Positions 1 through 7,710 of a stretch of DNA of 32,140 nt are shown piece after piece. The first letter of the stretch is position 1, and each line of letters begins with the position of its first letter. The stretch comes from an uncultured Prevotella sp. GTDB lineage: Bacteria > Bacteroidota > Bacteroidia > Bacteroidales > Bacteroidaceae. The stretch lies in contig CAMYVQ010000029.1 of assembly GCA_947302435.1 (NCBI GenBank), positions 1-32,140 of the forward strand, written 5' to 3'. A program made the position numbers and the translations under genes. Below the pieces are notes generated by a model. It saw only the letters and a list, made by a program, of their open reading frames with translations, was not told the DNA's origin and did not search any database.

Positions 1-1
1 T

Positions 2-319
2 GTGACAAATCTATTCGGGTACACGCAAGTATTATCGAAATACAACAAGACGGAATTATATCGATATAATGATTTTGATGCTCCTTCCGTTTTCAATTTA
101 AAATCTTCCAATAGTTATCGACATCTGACATTGACCCATAAAAAAGAAGATATTATAAGGGACATTGATGTTGAAGACATGTTCTACGTTGTCGAATATG
201 AATATACAGACACGAAGGAATTATCCTCGTCAGAAATGTTGCAGGAAGATTATATGAGGTATTCAGGAATGTTTCCTATACCAGAAAGAATAAGGGAACA
301 GTTGGTTCAAGAAGATTAG
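2..319 (+). CDS. C-terminal part of an unrecognised protein (partial)
   Basis: An open frame runs from the first bases of the window to a TAG at 317-319. It begins with a GTG codon at base 2, but the frame is open to the window edge, so the true start probably lies upstream and only the last ~105 residues are seen. The segment is hydrophilic and acidic, with no signal peptide, membrane segment or motif that I recognise. It ends in PIPERIREQLVQED, which looks like a soluble C-terminal helix. Its DNA is visibly more AT-rich than the enzyme genes from 721 onward, so it probably does not belong to the xylan cluster. I cannot assign a function. Confidence 0.5.
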   Translation: MTNLFGYTQVLSKYNKTELYRYNDFDAPSVFNLKSSNSYRHLTLTHKKEDIIRDIDVEDMFYVVEYEYTDTKELSSSEMLQEDYMRYSGMFPIPERIREQLVQED

Positions 320-333
320 TAAAGCAAACCGTT

Positions 334-498
334 GTGAGAAATTCGACAGAAGCCAAAAGCGTGATTTGGTGTAAACATTTGGGGATTCCATACATTTCTC
401 CGATAATAAATTTGGGGATTCCAACAAAAAGCTTTATTTTTGCATCAAAGATGATGCGAAAAGGAACAACTATTGAAAACTTTGCCAAACAAAGCTGA
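334..498 (+). other. Doubtful 54-codon ORF with a duplicated 13-mer
   Basis: A GTG at 334 (or 361) opens a frame that ends at TGA 496-498, overlapping nothing else on this strand. The only notable structure is an exact direct repeat, TTTGGGGATTCCA at 378-390 and 411-423. The copies are 33 bp apart, so the reading frame is kept and both copies encode LGIP. There is no ATG at a sensible place, no signal peptide and no known motif. It could be a small peptide gene, a remnant of a broken gene, or chance; I favour remnant or chance. Confidence 0.2.
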
Positions 499-556
499 TG
501 AATTGTGAAATGAAACATTTTCGCTTCCTACCTACAATTTTTTCAGACTTCATTGA

Positions 557-666
557 TGATGTCACCATTAAACATCGATGATGTCACTATTGATGTTGAA
601 TGAATTACTCATTGAACATCAATTGTGACATCATTTGACTTCAACAATGACATCATCCAATATCAA
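557..666 (+). repeat. Array A: five 22-nt units, internally mirror-symmetric
   Basis: Five consecutive 22-nt units start at 557, 579, 601, 623 and 645. Each divides into two 11-nt halves, the first like TGATGTCACYA and the second like TTGATGTTGAA or TTGAACATCAA. First halves of units 2 and 4 are reverse complements at 10 of 11 positions, those of units 1 and 5 at 8 of 11. The second halves of units 2 and 3 are also reverse complements at 10 of 11. So 579-600 can pair with 612-633 (20 of 22), leaving the 11-nt first half of unit 3 as loop. Unit 2 matches unit 2 of the array at 28420-28529 in 20 of 22 positions. It lies past the 3' ends of two convergent genes. Function unknown: a terminator, structured RNA, protein-binding array or dispersed repeat are all possible. 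Confidence 0.85.
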
Positions 667-720
667 CAATTTAGACCTAAGGTCTTAATGTTTTGTTTTG
701 TGTGGATGCTGTGTGTAATA

Positions 721-2595
721 CTATTTTGTGAAAGATGCGAAATAGCTGGTACACACCTGCTGCCACTCACGGGCATCGCGTAGCTGGTGATGCAGTCTCT
801 CGTCGACCTCTTGCCAGCGTTGGGCATCAATGAGAGGCTTTGACTGCTGCCATATTTCCACGAAATCCTCTACTTCCTTTACACCACGGGCATAGCGATA
901 TTCGAGTTCTTCCAATATCGTGCGGCCACTCAGTGTGCGATAGGTCCATGGCAGATGATGGAACCATAGCAGATATTGTTCAGGGCAGGTGGAAGTCTTT
1001 TCGTAGATGGATCGATATGGCTCACGATACTGTTGTGTGGCTCCTGTACCCTCGGAACTGCGGTCGAAACCGATGCCCTGTTGGTCTGCCTTGTGGTAGT
1101 AGACCGGGCACCACTCAATGGGATAGTCGGCCTTGAAGCCGTCGGGCTCCGGCCCCATGTGATGGTCGAACTTGAAGATATGGTGCAGGCCGAGCGGCAT
1201 CATGTAGTCCACGCATGCCTCGCGAGAGCGAAGCATCATGCTCATGAGTTGTGAGTTCTTGGGGCTTTGGACTGAGAAGGTTTGCTTCAGCCATTCGTCA
1301 GCAATCTGTTCTGACGACAGGGTGGGATCCCAAGCCAGTCGGCCAAAGGCGTACCAGTTGGCCTGTGCAAAATGGTGTCCGCACCAGTTGTTGTCGAGTC
1401 CCACATTGGCAACCCCTGCAATGCCTTTCAGGATGGAAGGGGACACAAACGAGAAGAACTCCTTCCACATAGGGGCAAGGAAGACCAAGTGCTCACTCTG
1501 TCCGAGATATTCCTGTGTGATTTGCAGCTCGGCCATTTGTGGGGTGTGCTTCATCTGATCGAAGATGGGAGCGTAAGGCTCGCGAGGCTGGAAGTCGAGC
1601 GGTCCGTTCTTCGATTGCAGAATCACGTTGTCGGCAAAAGCAGAGCGCACCGTCTTGGTGTTTTGGTCATAGAGGCTGTCGAGTGCGGCAAACTCTGAAA
1701 CGGCCTGTTTCACACGGTCTTCACCCTTATGGGCCGCGCCATAGACAAACGAGCGCCACATCACAATGCCACCGAATGGGCGCAAAGCTTCGGCCAGCAT
1801 GTTGGCTCCATCGGCATGCGTGCGTCCATAGTCGAAGGGACCGGGCTGTCCTTCGCTGTTGGCTTTGACGAGGAATCCGCCAAAGTCAGGTATCTGCTGA
1901 TAGATTTCCTTCGCTTTCTTCTGCCACCAACGGCGTACCTTCGGGTTGAGTGGATCGGCAGTGTCCACCTCGCCTAAAGCCTTCGGCGAGCCGAAGTTCA
2001 CCGACAGATAGACGGTGATGCCCCAAGGGCGCATTAAGTCGGCTAATTCGCGTACCTTATTTATATACGCGCGTGTGAGCATTTTCGGTGAGGCGTTCAC
2101 ATTGTTGAGCACCACGCCATTGATGCCGATGGAAGCATTGGCCATGGCATACTGCTCAATGAGCTTTGCGTCAATGAGCATTTTTTCGTTCCAGAAGATG
2201 CTTTCACCTGCATAACCGCGCTCCACCGAGCCGTCAATATTGTCCCAATGGTTCAGGATGCGGAGTCCAAAGAAGGGGGCAGAGCTGCCTTTCTCCCCAC
2301 GGAGTAAAGCGAAGGCACCATAGAGTAGGCCCGACTGCTTGCGTGCCGTGATGCAGACAGCGTCACTTTGCTCTTCAATGCGGTATCCATCGTTATCAGC
2401 CATCGATTCGTCGAGTTGCAGTTTCACCTGCGCTCCTTTGTAATAGAGCGACAACACTTGGGCTGCCTTGCAGTCGGGACCAGTTACTTTAGCCGTGCGC
2501 AACGTGTCATAGCGCAACCAAAGGCGACTGCCGTTTTCAGCATAGGCAGAGATGAAAAAAAACAATATGGGGACAACGAGGAGTATTTTTTTCAT
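721..2595 (-). CDS. GH67 alpha-glucuronidase, secreted
   Basis: This enzyme should release (4-O-methyl-)glucuronic acid from the non-reducing terminal xylose of short xylo-oligosaccharides; GH67 does not usually act on internal substitutions. The 624-residue protein has a signal peptide (about 1-19, ending AYA) and no lipobox, so a periplasmic site is likely. The family block GGFLVKANSEGQPGPFDYG at 239-257 is clear, with E248 the probable general acid. KNGPLDFQPREP (D334) and the following QITQEYLG (E362) match the second catalytic pair; their 28-residue spacing equals that of characterised GH67 enzymes. It is the last gene of its operon and its ATG overlaps the sigma factor stop (ATGA), suggesting translational coupling. 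The family assignment is firm; substrate is from family knowledge. Confidence 0.95.
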   Translation of the reverse strand: MKKILLVVPILFFFISAYAENGSRLWLRYDTLRTAKVTGPDCKAAQVLSLYYKGAQVKLQLDESMADNDGYRIEEQSDAVCITARKQSGLLYGAFALLRGEKGSSAPFFGLRILNHWDNIDGSVERGYAGESIFWNEKMLIDAKLIEQYAMANASIGINGVVLNNVNASPKMLTRAYINKVRELADLMRPWGITVYLSVNFGSPKALGEVDTADPLNPKVRRWWQKKAKEIYQQIPDFGGFLVKANSEGQPGPFDYGRTHADGANMLAEALRPFGGIVMWRSFVYGAAHKGEDRVKQAVSEFAALDSLYDQNTKTVRSAFADNVILQSKNGPLDFQPREPYAPIFDQMKHTPQMAELQITQEYLGQSEHLVFLAPMWKEFFSFVSPSILKGIAGVANVGLDNNWCGHHFAQANWYAFGRLAWDPTLSSEQIADEWLKQTFSVQSPKNSQLMSMMLRSREACVDYMMPLGLHHIFKFDHHMGPEPDGFKADYPIEWCPVYYHKADQQGIGFDRSSEGTGATQQYREPYRSIYEKTSTCPEQYLLWFHHLPWTYRTLSGRTILEELEYRYARGVKEVEDFVEIWQQSKPLIDAQRWQEVDERLHHQLRDAREWQQVCTSYFASFTK

Positions 2596-3089
2596 GAGAT
2601 TTTCTGTAAATAGGTTCTTACTTGTTTTCGGGCCATGCCTAACTGGTATTCCACAGTCTTGTATGGCAAGTCGGTCAGCTGACAGATGTCGCCTGCTTTC
2701 AGTCCGTCGTAGATATGCATGCGATAAAGTTCACGGCCTTTCTTGGACACCCGTGTCAGCCCATGTTCCAGCTGTTCGTTAAGATCACGTACCAATACAC
2801 CAGACTCTGCCGAATCCACACCCCCATACAACATTTTTAATTCTGTTTCGGCTTCAGACCTTACGGCATGACGGCGATACCAATCGACGATAAGGTGGCG
2901 GCAAAGCGTATAGACCAGATGGGGTAGCGTTACTTCACTAATCAACCGATGACCGCTGAGAAGGCGCAGAAAGACATTCTGCACCAAATCCTCAGCTTCA
3001 TCGGAGTTGTGAAGTCGTAAGCTAACGTACTTGACTATTTCGCTACGGCTGGCACGGTAATATTGGTCTATGATCTCATGACTATTCAT
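2592..3089 (-). CDS. ECF-type RNA polymerase sigma factor
   Basis: A 165-residue sigma-70 family factor with only regions 2 and 4, as in ECF factors. Region 2 is visible as DEAEDLVQNVFLRLL (30-44) and the -10-recognition helix YTLCRHLIVDWYRRH (60-74). Region 4 is the helix-turn-helix at about 113-160 (LKAGDICQLTDLPYKTVEYQL). It overlaps the upstream GH43 stop by 8 bp and the downstream GH67 start by 4 bp, so it is an integral operon member rather than a neighbour. ECF factors in Bacteroidota are usually paired with a FecR-like anti-sigma gene and a TonB receptor; neither is next to this one. It may control this operon or other xylan genes, or some targets elsewhere. That role is inference. 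Confidence 0.9.
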   Translation of the reverse strand: MNSHEIIDQYYRASRSEIVKYVSLRLHNSDEAEDLVQNVFLRLLSGHRLISEVTLPHLVYTLCRHLIVDWYRRHAVRSEAETELKMLYGGVDSAESGVLVRDLNEQLEHGLTRVSKKGRELYRMHIYDGLKAGDICQLTDLPYKTVEYQLGMARKQVRTYLQKIS

Positions 3090-4113
3090 TCACAACTTTC
3101 TGGATTTTCCCGTTCTCGTCGTAGAACAGTTGCTGTACTTTCAGTGAGCGAAGATGGGTGATGTCGTTGGAAGGAACACAGTCGTGATAGAACAGGTACC
3201 ACTGTCCACGATACAGGGCAATGCTATGATGGGTTGTCCAGCCGACAACGGGGTCAAGGATCACGCCCTGGTAACGGAAAGGACCGTAGGGGTTGTCGCC
3301 AATGGCATAGCACAGCAGATGGCTGTCGCCTGTAGAATAGGAGAAATAGTATTTGCCGTTGTATTTATGCATCCACGATGCCTCGAAGAAACGGTGGGGA
3401 TCGCCTGCCTTCATCGGTTCGCCATTCTCGTCGAGCACGACGACGGCGCGAGGTGCCTCGGCAAACTGCAGCACGTCGTTGCTCATGCGCACAACGGCAC
3501 TGTTGAGTGCAGGCATGTCGGGACGGGCAAAGAGCTGGGTCTTGTGATCGGGAGCGGGACCGAGGTCTACGAGACCGTTGTTGTCACCGTATTTTCCTGC
3601 AACAGGAGCCTGTCCATCGGGGATGGGGCGCCACCACTGCAACTGTCCGCCCCACAGTCCGCCGAAATAGCAGTAGACCTGGCCGTCGTCATCGCGGAAC
3701 ACACAGGGGTCGATGGAGAACGAGCCGCGGATGGGCTGATCCTGTGGAATGAACGGGCCTTCGGGCTTGTCGGCGATAGCCACACCCAGATGGAACACAC
3801 CGTCGTAACCCTTGGCAGAGAAAATAAGGTAATATTTTCCGTTCTTTTCGACCACATCATTGTCCCACATCTGTTTCTCAGCCCATTTCACCTGAGACAC
3901 ATCGAGAATCACACCATGGTCGGTTGCCTCATCGCGTTCCACATCGCCAAATGAGAGTACATGGTAGTCCTTCATCTGGAAATGACCGCCGTCATCGTCG
4001 AAACATTCGCCGGCATCCCAGTCGTGGCTGGGGTAGATGTATAGACGGTCGTTGAACACATTGGCCGATGGGTCGGCCATATAGTCACTGGGGAAAAGAT
4101 AGCGTGGTTTCAT
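3082..4113 (-). CDS. GH43 beta-xylosidase / alpha-L-arabinofuranosidase, cytoplasmic
   Basis: The 343-residue protein is a single five-bladed GH43 domain without a signal peptide (it starts MKPRYLFPSDYMADPSANVF), so it probably works in the cytoplasm on imported oligosaccharides. The three expected acidic residues are seen: D14 in ADPSA (base), D135 in SIDPCVF (pKa modulator) and E244 in RFFEASW (acid). The start follows the symporter stop by 17 bp, and the stop overlaps the sigma factor start. GH43 enzymes of this compact type commonly hydrolyse xylobiose or arabinosyl-xylose linkages; which one cannot be told from sequence. Together with the symporter it forms the uptake-and-finish step of the pathway. 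Confidence 0.92.
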   Translation of the reverse strand: MKPRYLFPSDYMADPSANVFNDRLYIYPSHDWDAGECFDDDGGHFQMKDYHVLSFGDVERDEATDHGVILDVSQVKWAEKQMWDNDVVEKNGKYYLIFSAKGYDGVFHLGVAIADKPEGPFIPQDQPIRGSFSIDPCVFRDDDGQVYCYFGGLWGGQLQWWRPIPDGQAPVAGKYGDNNGLVDLGPAPDHKTQLFARPDMPALNSAVVRMSNDVLQFAEAPRAVVVLDENGEPMKAGDPHRFFEASWMHKYNGKYYFSYSTGDSHLLCYAIGDNPYGPFRYQGVILDPVVGWTTHHSIALYRGQWYLFYHDCVPSNDITHLRSLKVQQLFYDENGKIQKVVNE

Positions 4114-4130
4114 GTTTTTATATGCTTTTT

Positions 4131-5522
4131 TTACTTACTACGTTTTTCTATTTCTTTGTTAATCATGTCAATCTTCTCGTCGGTCAGTTCATACTTTGAG
4201 ATAATGAACATGGCGAGCAACAGCAAAGCTGCGGGAATGACACATACCAGCCAGAGAATGCCTTCCTGTGCCTCGGGAGTCTGCTCGATTACCTCGGGGT
4301 TATAGGAAACGTAGGCGAGGATGGCAGGGGCTACGACACTTCCCAAAGTCATGCCAGCCTTGAAGAAGATACCCGTGAGGGCGTTGACGATGCCGGCGAT
4401 GCGCTTGCCGCTGACATATTCGCCGTAGCTGATCACCTCAGGCACCAATGCCCACATGTAGCCGGTGGCCACGATGACACCCGTAGACTTGACGAACTGT
4501 GCAATATAAACCATCGTCATGCTGGGCTGATCCATCTTAGCCACAACATACAGGAAGGTCATACCCACGATGGCAATGCCAAGGAAAATGTAGAACATGT
4601 TCTTCTTGCCTACCATCTTCTTAATCATGGGGACAAGTGGCATGAAGATGAACGACGGTGCCGAGCCGAGTCCCATGAAGATGGACAACTGGTCGGGCGA
4701 GCCGTGCATGTTGCTGTTGATGAAGTAGGCACCGGCGGCATTACCGATAGACATCATGGCAAAGGCTGTGATGAAGAAGAAGGCGATGACACGCAATGGA
4801 CGGTTGTGGAAGAACTCCATCCAGAGGTCGCTGATTTTTACGTTGGCAGCCTCGCTGGCATCCATCACCACGCGCTCCTTACATTGGCTGAAGCAGAAGA
4901 ACAGCAGTGCCAGGCCAACAAGGGCATAGATGGTCATAGTGGTGAACCATGCTGTAGGATCCTTTGGCAGTCCCTCAGTCGGCTCGTTGGTGAAGTGGGC
5001 AATCAGCAGGGGGAGACCTGAGCCGACAGCCAAACCACCACAGTTGGCCATGAACATACGTACGGAAGTAAGGATGGTGATTTCATCGGTGTCGCGTGTG
5101 AGCGAGGAGTTCAGCGCACCGTAGGGAACATTAATAAACGTATAAAGCAGTGTCATGGCGATATACGTGATGTATGCATAGAGCAGTGACGGGGCAAATC
5201 CGTTCCAGAAACAGAGAATGGCGAAGCCCGTGAGGGGGATGCCTACAAATACGAGATAGGCACGGTATTTGCCAAGCCTTGGATTGTGCTTGTCGATAAG
5301 CGTACCCACGATGGGGTCCCAAATCACGTTTGCCACATTACCCACTGTAAACATCACCGACACATCGACGGCATCCAGTCCGTAGATGTCAGTGTAGAAA
5401 AACAGTAAGTACATACATGTTGTCTGAAAGATCAGATTCTGCGCCAGATCGCCGGAGCCGAATCCAATGCGCTGCACCCAAGAAAGTTTGTAGAAACCTT
5501 TTTCCTGTGTAGAAATATTCAT
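4131..5522 (-). CDS. GPH-family (MFS) xyloside/oligosaccharide cation symporter
   Basis: This 463-residue inner-membrane protein has about twelve hydrophobic segments and the features of the glycoside-pentoside-hexuronide family: an N-terminal GFGSGDLAQN motif (20-29) and the loop 2-3 motif DPIVGTLIDKHNPRLGKYR (69-87). It should import xylo-oligosaccharides, xylosides or hexuronides with Na+ or H+. It is the first gene of the minus-strand operon that continues with the cytoplasmic GH43, the sigma factor and GH67. The ATG at 5522 is preceded by a Bacteroidota -7 box at 5553-5560. The GH43 next to it makes a xylo-oligosaccharide or arabinoxylo-oligosaccharide cargo likely, but specificity is inference. 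Confidence 0.93.
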   Translation of the reverse strand: MNISTQEKGFYKLSWVQRIGFGSGDLAQNLIFQTTCMYLLFFYTDIYGLDAVDVSVMFTVGNVANVIWDPIVGTLIDKHNPRLGKYRAYLVFVGIPLTGFAILCFWNGFAPSLLYAYITYIAMTLLYTFINVPYGALNSSLTRDTDEITILTSVRMFMANCGGLAVGSGLPLLIAHFTNEPTEGLPKDPTAWFTTMTIYALVGLALLFFCFSQCKERVVMDASEAANVKISDLWMEFFHNRPLRVIAFFFITAFAMMSIGNAAGAYFINSNMHGSPDQLSIFMGLGSAPSFIFMPLVPMIKKMVGKKNMFYIFLGIAIVGMTFLYVVAKMDQPSMTMVYIAQFVKSTGVIVATGYMWALVPEVISYGEYVSGKRIAGIVNALTGIFFKAGMTLGSVVAPAILAYVSYNPEVIEQTPEAQEGILWLVCVIPAALLLLAMFIISKYELTDEKIDMINKEIEKRSK

Positions 5523-5552
5523 AAAAAATTTAAGATTTTAGTTTTCACGATG

Positions 5553-5560
5553 CAAAAATA
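5553..5560 (-). promoter_or_regulatory. -7 box (TATTTTTG) for the symporter-GH43-sigma-GH67 operon
   Basis: Read on the minus strand this octamer fits TAnnTTTG, with the start codon 30 bp downstream. No clean TTTG -33 box lies at the usual distance, so the promoter may depend on an activator. In the shared divergent gap, TGTTGC (5591-5596) and GCAACA (5623-5628) form a short inverted repeat. Confidence 0.5.
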
Positions 5561-5666
5561 ATATTTTTTCTTTTAAGACATATCGAAAGATGTTGCAGAA
5601 TCTTCCCCGTATGTTTCAAAAAGCAACAATGATATGATTTTGTAATGTTATTTATATGAAAAAGGT

Positions 5667-5674
5667 TAACTTTG
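5667..5674 (+). promoter_or_regulatory. -7 box (TAACTTTG) for the acetylesterase gene
   Basis: A perfect TAnnTTTG octamer lies 20 bp before the chosen ATG at 5695. A TTTG at 5639-5642 could be the -33 box but the spacing (24 bp) is a little long. The box lies inside the longer reading frame that opens at 5656, which supports the downstream start. Confidence 0.5.
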
Positions 5675-5694
5675 TGGCAGTAAAATTATTTGTC

Positions 5695-7626
5695 ATGAAA
5701 AGAGTTTGTACGTTTTTCATCTTTGTTCTTTTCTGTGCTCTGACAGTAAATGCACAGAAAGAAAGTTCGCTCCGGCTGCCTCAATTGTTTCAGTCGGGCA
5801 TGGTCATGCAACGCGGTGTCTCACTGCCGGTCTGGGGATGGGCAAAGGCAGGCGAGTCTGTCGATGTCGTATTTAAGAAAAAGGTGTACACCTGCGTAGC
5901 CGATGCCGATGGCCGGTGGCAGGTCGAACTTCCTGCCCAAAAGGCTGGCGGTCCCCATACCATTATAATTAAATGTGGGGAGCAGCAGACGGAGCTGACG
6001 AATGTCCTGATTGGCGATGTGTGGCTTTGTTCGGGTCAGTCGAACATCGATGTGACCATTGAGCGTGTCTATCCGCAATATGGGAAGGTCATCGACGATT
6101 ACAGCAATGAGCAGATTCGCATGTTCCGCGTTCAGACCGATACCGACATGTATGAACCCAAGCAGGATGTCAAGTCCACACCGATCAATTGGCTGACGGC
6201 CTCGAAGCAGAATGCTTGGACATTCTCTGCCGTAGGCTATTTCCTGGCTCGTGAGATGTACGAGAAGACAGGTGTGCCGCAGGGTGTCATCGTTAATTCG
6301 CTGGGCGGTACGCCCATTCAGGCATGGCTCAGTGCCGACTCGTTGCAGAAATACTTCCCGAATGACTATCGTCGTTTGCAATTCTATCAGGACGACGAGA
6401 TGGTGGCAGCCATGTCCAAGGCCAACCAGAAGGTCAGTAGCCGTTGGGAGAAACTGTTGGATGAATACGACCCAGGGCTTTCGGAAGACTATGCCCAGCC
6501 TGAATACGACGATCATGAATGGACTGTGAAGAACCAGTACGACCCACTGACGGCCAACCCTCAGTACACAGGTTCTTTCTGGGCCCGGCAGCAGGTGAAG
6601 ATCGATGCATGGCATGCAGGACAGCCTGCCCGTCTGTTGGTTGGGACACTCTATGACATGGACTATACGTTTATGAATGGAAAGGAAGTGGGACGTACAT
6701 ATTACCAGTATCCTCCCCGTCGCTATCAGATTCCTTCCGGTCTTCTCCATGAAGGAGACAATACTTTGACCATTCGTTTCATCACAAAGGGCGGTGCCCC
6801 TCATTTCATCAAGGAAAAACCCTATAAGCTGATCTTCGAGGATGGTACCGAACTGCCGCTCTCCGAGCAATGGCGTGTCCATGAGGGGGCGACAATGCAA
6901 CGTCCGCCGCTGTCTGATATCAGCGTGCAGAACCTTCCTTCGGTGCTCTACAATGCCATGCTCCATCCGTTGGCACCTTATTCATTGGCTGGTGTGGTAT
7001 GGTATCAAGGCGAATCGAACACGGGAGGCGACAGCAAATACTATGAGCAGATGCTCAACCAGCTCATCACCGGCTGGCGTCAGCTGTGGAAAAACGAGTC
7101 TCTACCCTTTATGGTGGTACAGTTGGCCAATTTCATGGAACCGAGTGAGAAACCTCAGCATACTGGTTGGACGGAAGTTCGCGAGGCTCAGCGACAGGCA
7201 ACGCTTCATAATGACAATACCGAACTGGCTGTCATCATCGACTTGGGTGAGACCGTTGATATTCATCCTCTTCGGAAGCGTGAGGTTGCCCAGCGTATAG
7301 CCTTGGGATTTGAACGTATGCTTTGGAATAAGAAGTTGGCTTTGTCGCCAGTCGTGGTCAAGTCAACAACTGATGGAAGCAAAGTCAACCTCTCAGTCGA
7401 TCAGCCTTTGCTTTCGGATGGCGTGCTCTACGAATTTGAACTGGCTGGTGCTGACGGGCGATTCGTCAATGCAGAAGCTACAGGCAGCGGTTCGGGCATC
7501 GTTGTCACTTCCCCCATCGAGAAGCCCGTTTATGTGCGTTATGCTTGGAAAAACAATCCCATTCGTGCCAATGTATTCGCAAAGAATGGTCTTCCCATGT
7601 CACCATTCACATTGAAGGTGGAATAA
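5695..7626 (+). CDS. Secreted SGNH acetylesterase (sialate O-acetylesterase/CE20-like)
   Basis: This 643-residue protein should remove acetyl groups from xylan or its fragments. I chose ATG 5695 because it gives a clean signal peptide (MKRVCTFFIFVLFCALTVNA) and lies downstream of a -7 box; an in-frame ATG at 5656 would precede the promoter. SGNH blocks are split: SGQSN with nucleophile S116, then GESN at 439-442 and DIHP at 522-525, giving the Asp-His pair. The stretch between, about 265-405, looks like an inserted beta-sandwich (FWARQQVKI, GTLYDMDYTFMNGKEVG), as in CE20-type enzymes where a binding-like domain interrupts the hydrolase. Database names such as sialate O-acetylesterase reflect fold only; xylan context favours acetylxylan. 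The gene is divergent from the symporter operon and converges on GH115. Confidence 0.88.
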   Translation: MKRVCTFFIFVLFCALTVNAQKESSLRLPQLFQSGMVMQRGVSLPVWGWAKAGESVDVVFKKKVYTCVADADGRWQVELPAQKAGGPHTIIIKCGEQQTELTNVLIGDVWLCSGQSNIDVTIERVYPQYGKVIDDYSNEQIRMFRVQTDTDMYEPKQDVKSTPINWLTASKQNAWTFSAVGYFLAREMYEKTGVPQGVIVNSLGGTPIQAWLSADSLQKYFPNDYRRLQFYQDDEMVAAMSKANQKVSSRWEKLLDEYDPGLSEDYAQPEYDDHEWTVKNQYDPLTANPQYTGSFWARQQVKIDAWHAGQPARLLVGTLYDMDYTFMNGKEVGRTYYQYPPRRYQIPSGLLHEGDNTLTIRFITKGGAPHFIKEKPYKLIFEDGTELPLSEQWRVHEGATMQRPPLSDISVQNLPSVLYNAMLHPLAPYSLAGVVWYQGESNTGGDSKYYEQMLNQLITGWRQLWKNESLPFMVVQLANFMEPSEKPQHTGWTEVREAQRQATLHNDNTELAVIIDLGETVDIHPLRKREVAQRIALGFERMLWNKKLALSPVVVKSTTDGSKVNLSVDQPLLSDGVLYEFELAGADGRFVNAEATGSGSGIVVTSPIEKPVYVRYAWKNNPIRANVFAKNGLPMSPFTLKVE

Positions 7627-7647
7627 TCTGCCGTTTCCCGATTTTAT

Positions 7648-7710
7648 ATTTTGGCCGGAATTGCAAAAATTCTGGCCAAAATTTTATCAATTCTGGCCAG
7701 AATCTTTTTT
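7648..7710. terminator. Three 14-bp palindromes at 21-bp pitch; likely bidirectional terminator
   Basis: Three copies of ATTYTGGCCRRAAT lie at 7648-7661, 7669-7682 and 7690-7703, separated by 7-nt spacers, so GGCC centres are exactly 21 bp apart. The third copy, ATTCTGGCCAGAAT, is a perfect palindrome. Copies 1 and 2 can pair over about 15 bp with a 5-nt loop (one G-T wobble). Copies 2 and 3 can pair over 9 bp and are followed on the plus strand by CTTTTTT (7704-7710), a classical terminator shape for the esterase gene. On the minus strand the pairing of copies 2 and 1 is followed by an A/T-rich stretch, fitting a terminator for GH115. The GH115 stop codon (7687-7689) lies in the second spacer. 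Confidence 0.7.

Larger units (their letters stand above)
320..720. other. AT-rich intergenic region between convergent genes
   Basis: This 401-base gap separates the plus-strand partial gene from the 3' end of the minus-strand GH67 gene. It holds a doubtful small ORF (334-498), the five-unit 22-nt repeat array (557-666), and a short inverted repeat AGACCT-A-AGGTCT just after the array (near 672-684). I see no classical terminator with a T-run for the GH67 operon, so the array may itself end transcription from one or both sides; that is inference. No tRNA or rRNA is visible. Confidence 0.6.

Noticed and set aside
557..666. Array A as a CRISPR array
   Set aside because: The unit is 22 nt with no separate 25-40 nt spacers, the units are degenerate, halves pair with each other, and no cas gene is present. 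The same applies to array B.
5821..6966. A 381-codon frame antisense to the acetylesterase
   Set aside because: It mirrors a coding gene with clear motifs, has no promoter and shows no protein family features; codon bias of the sense gene explains it.
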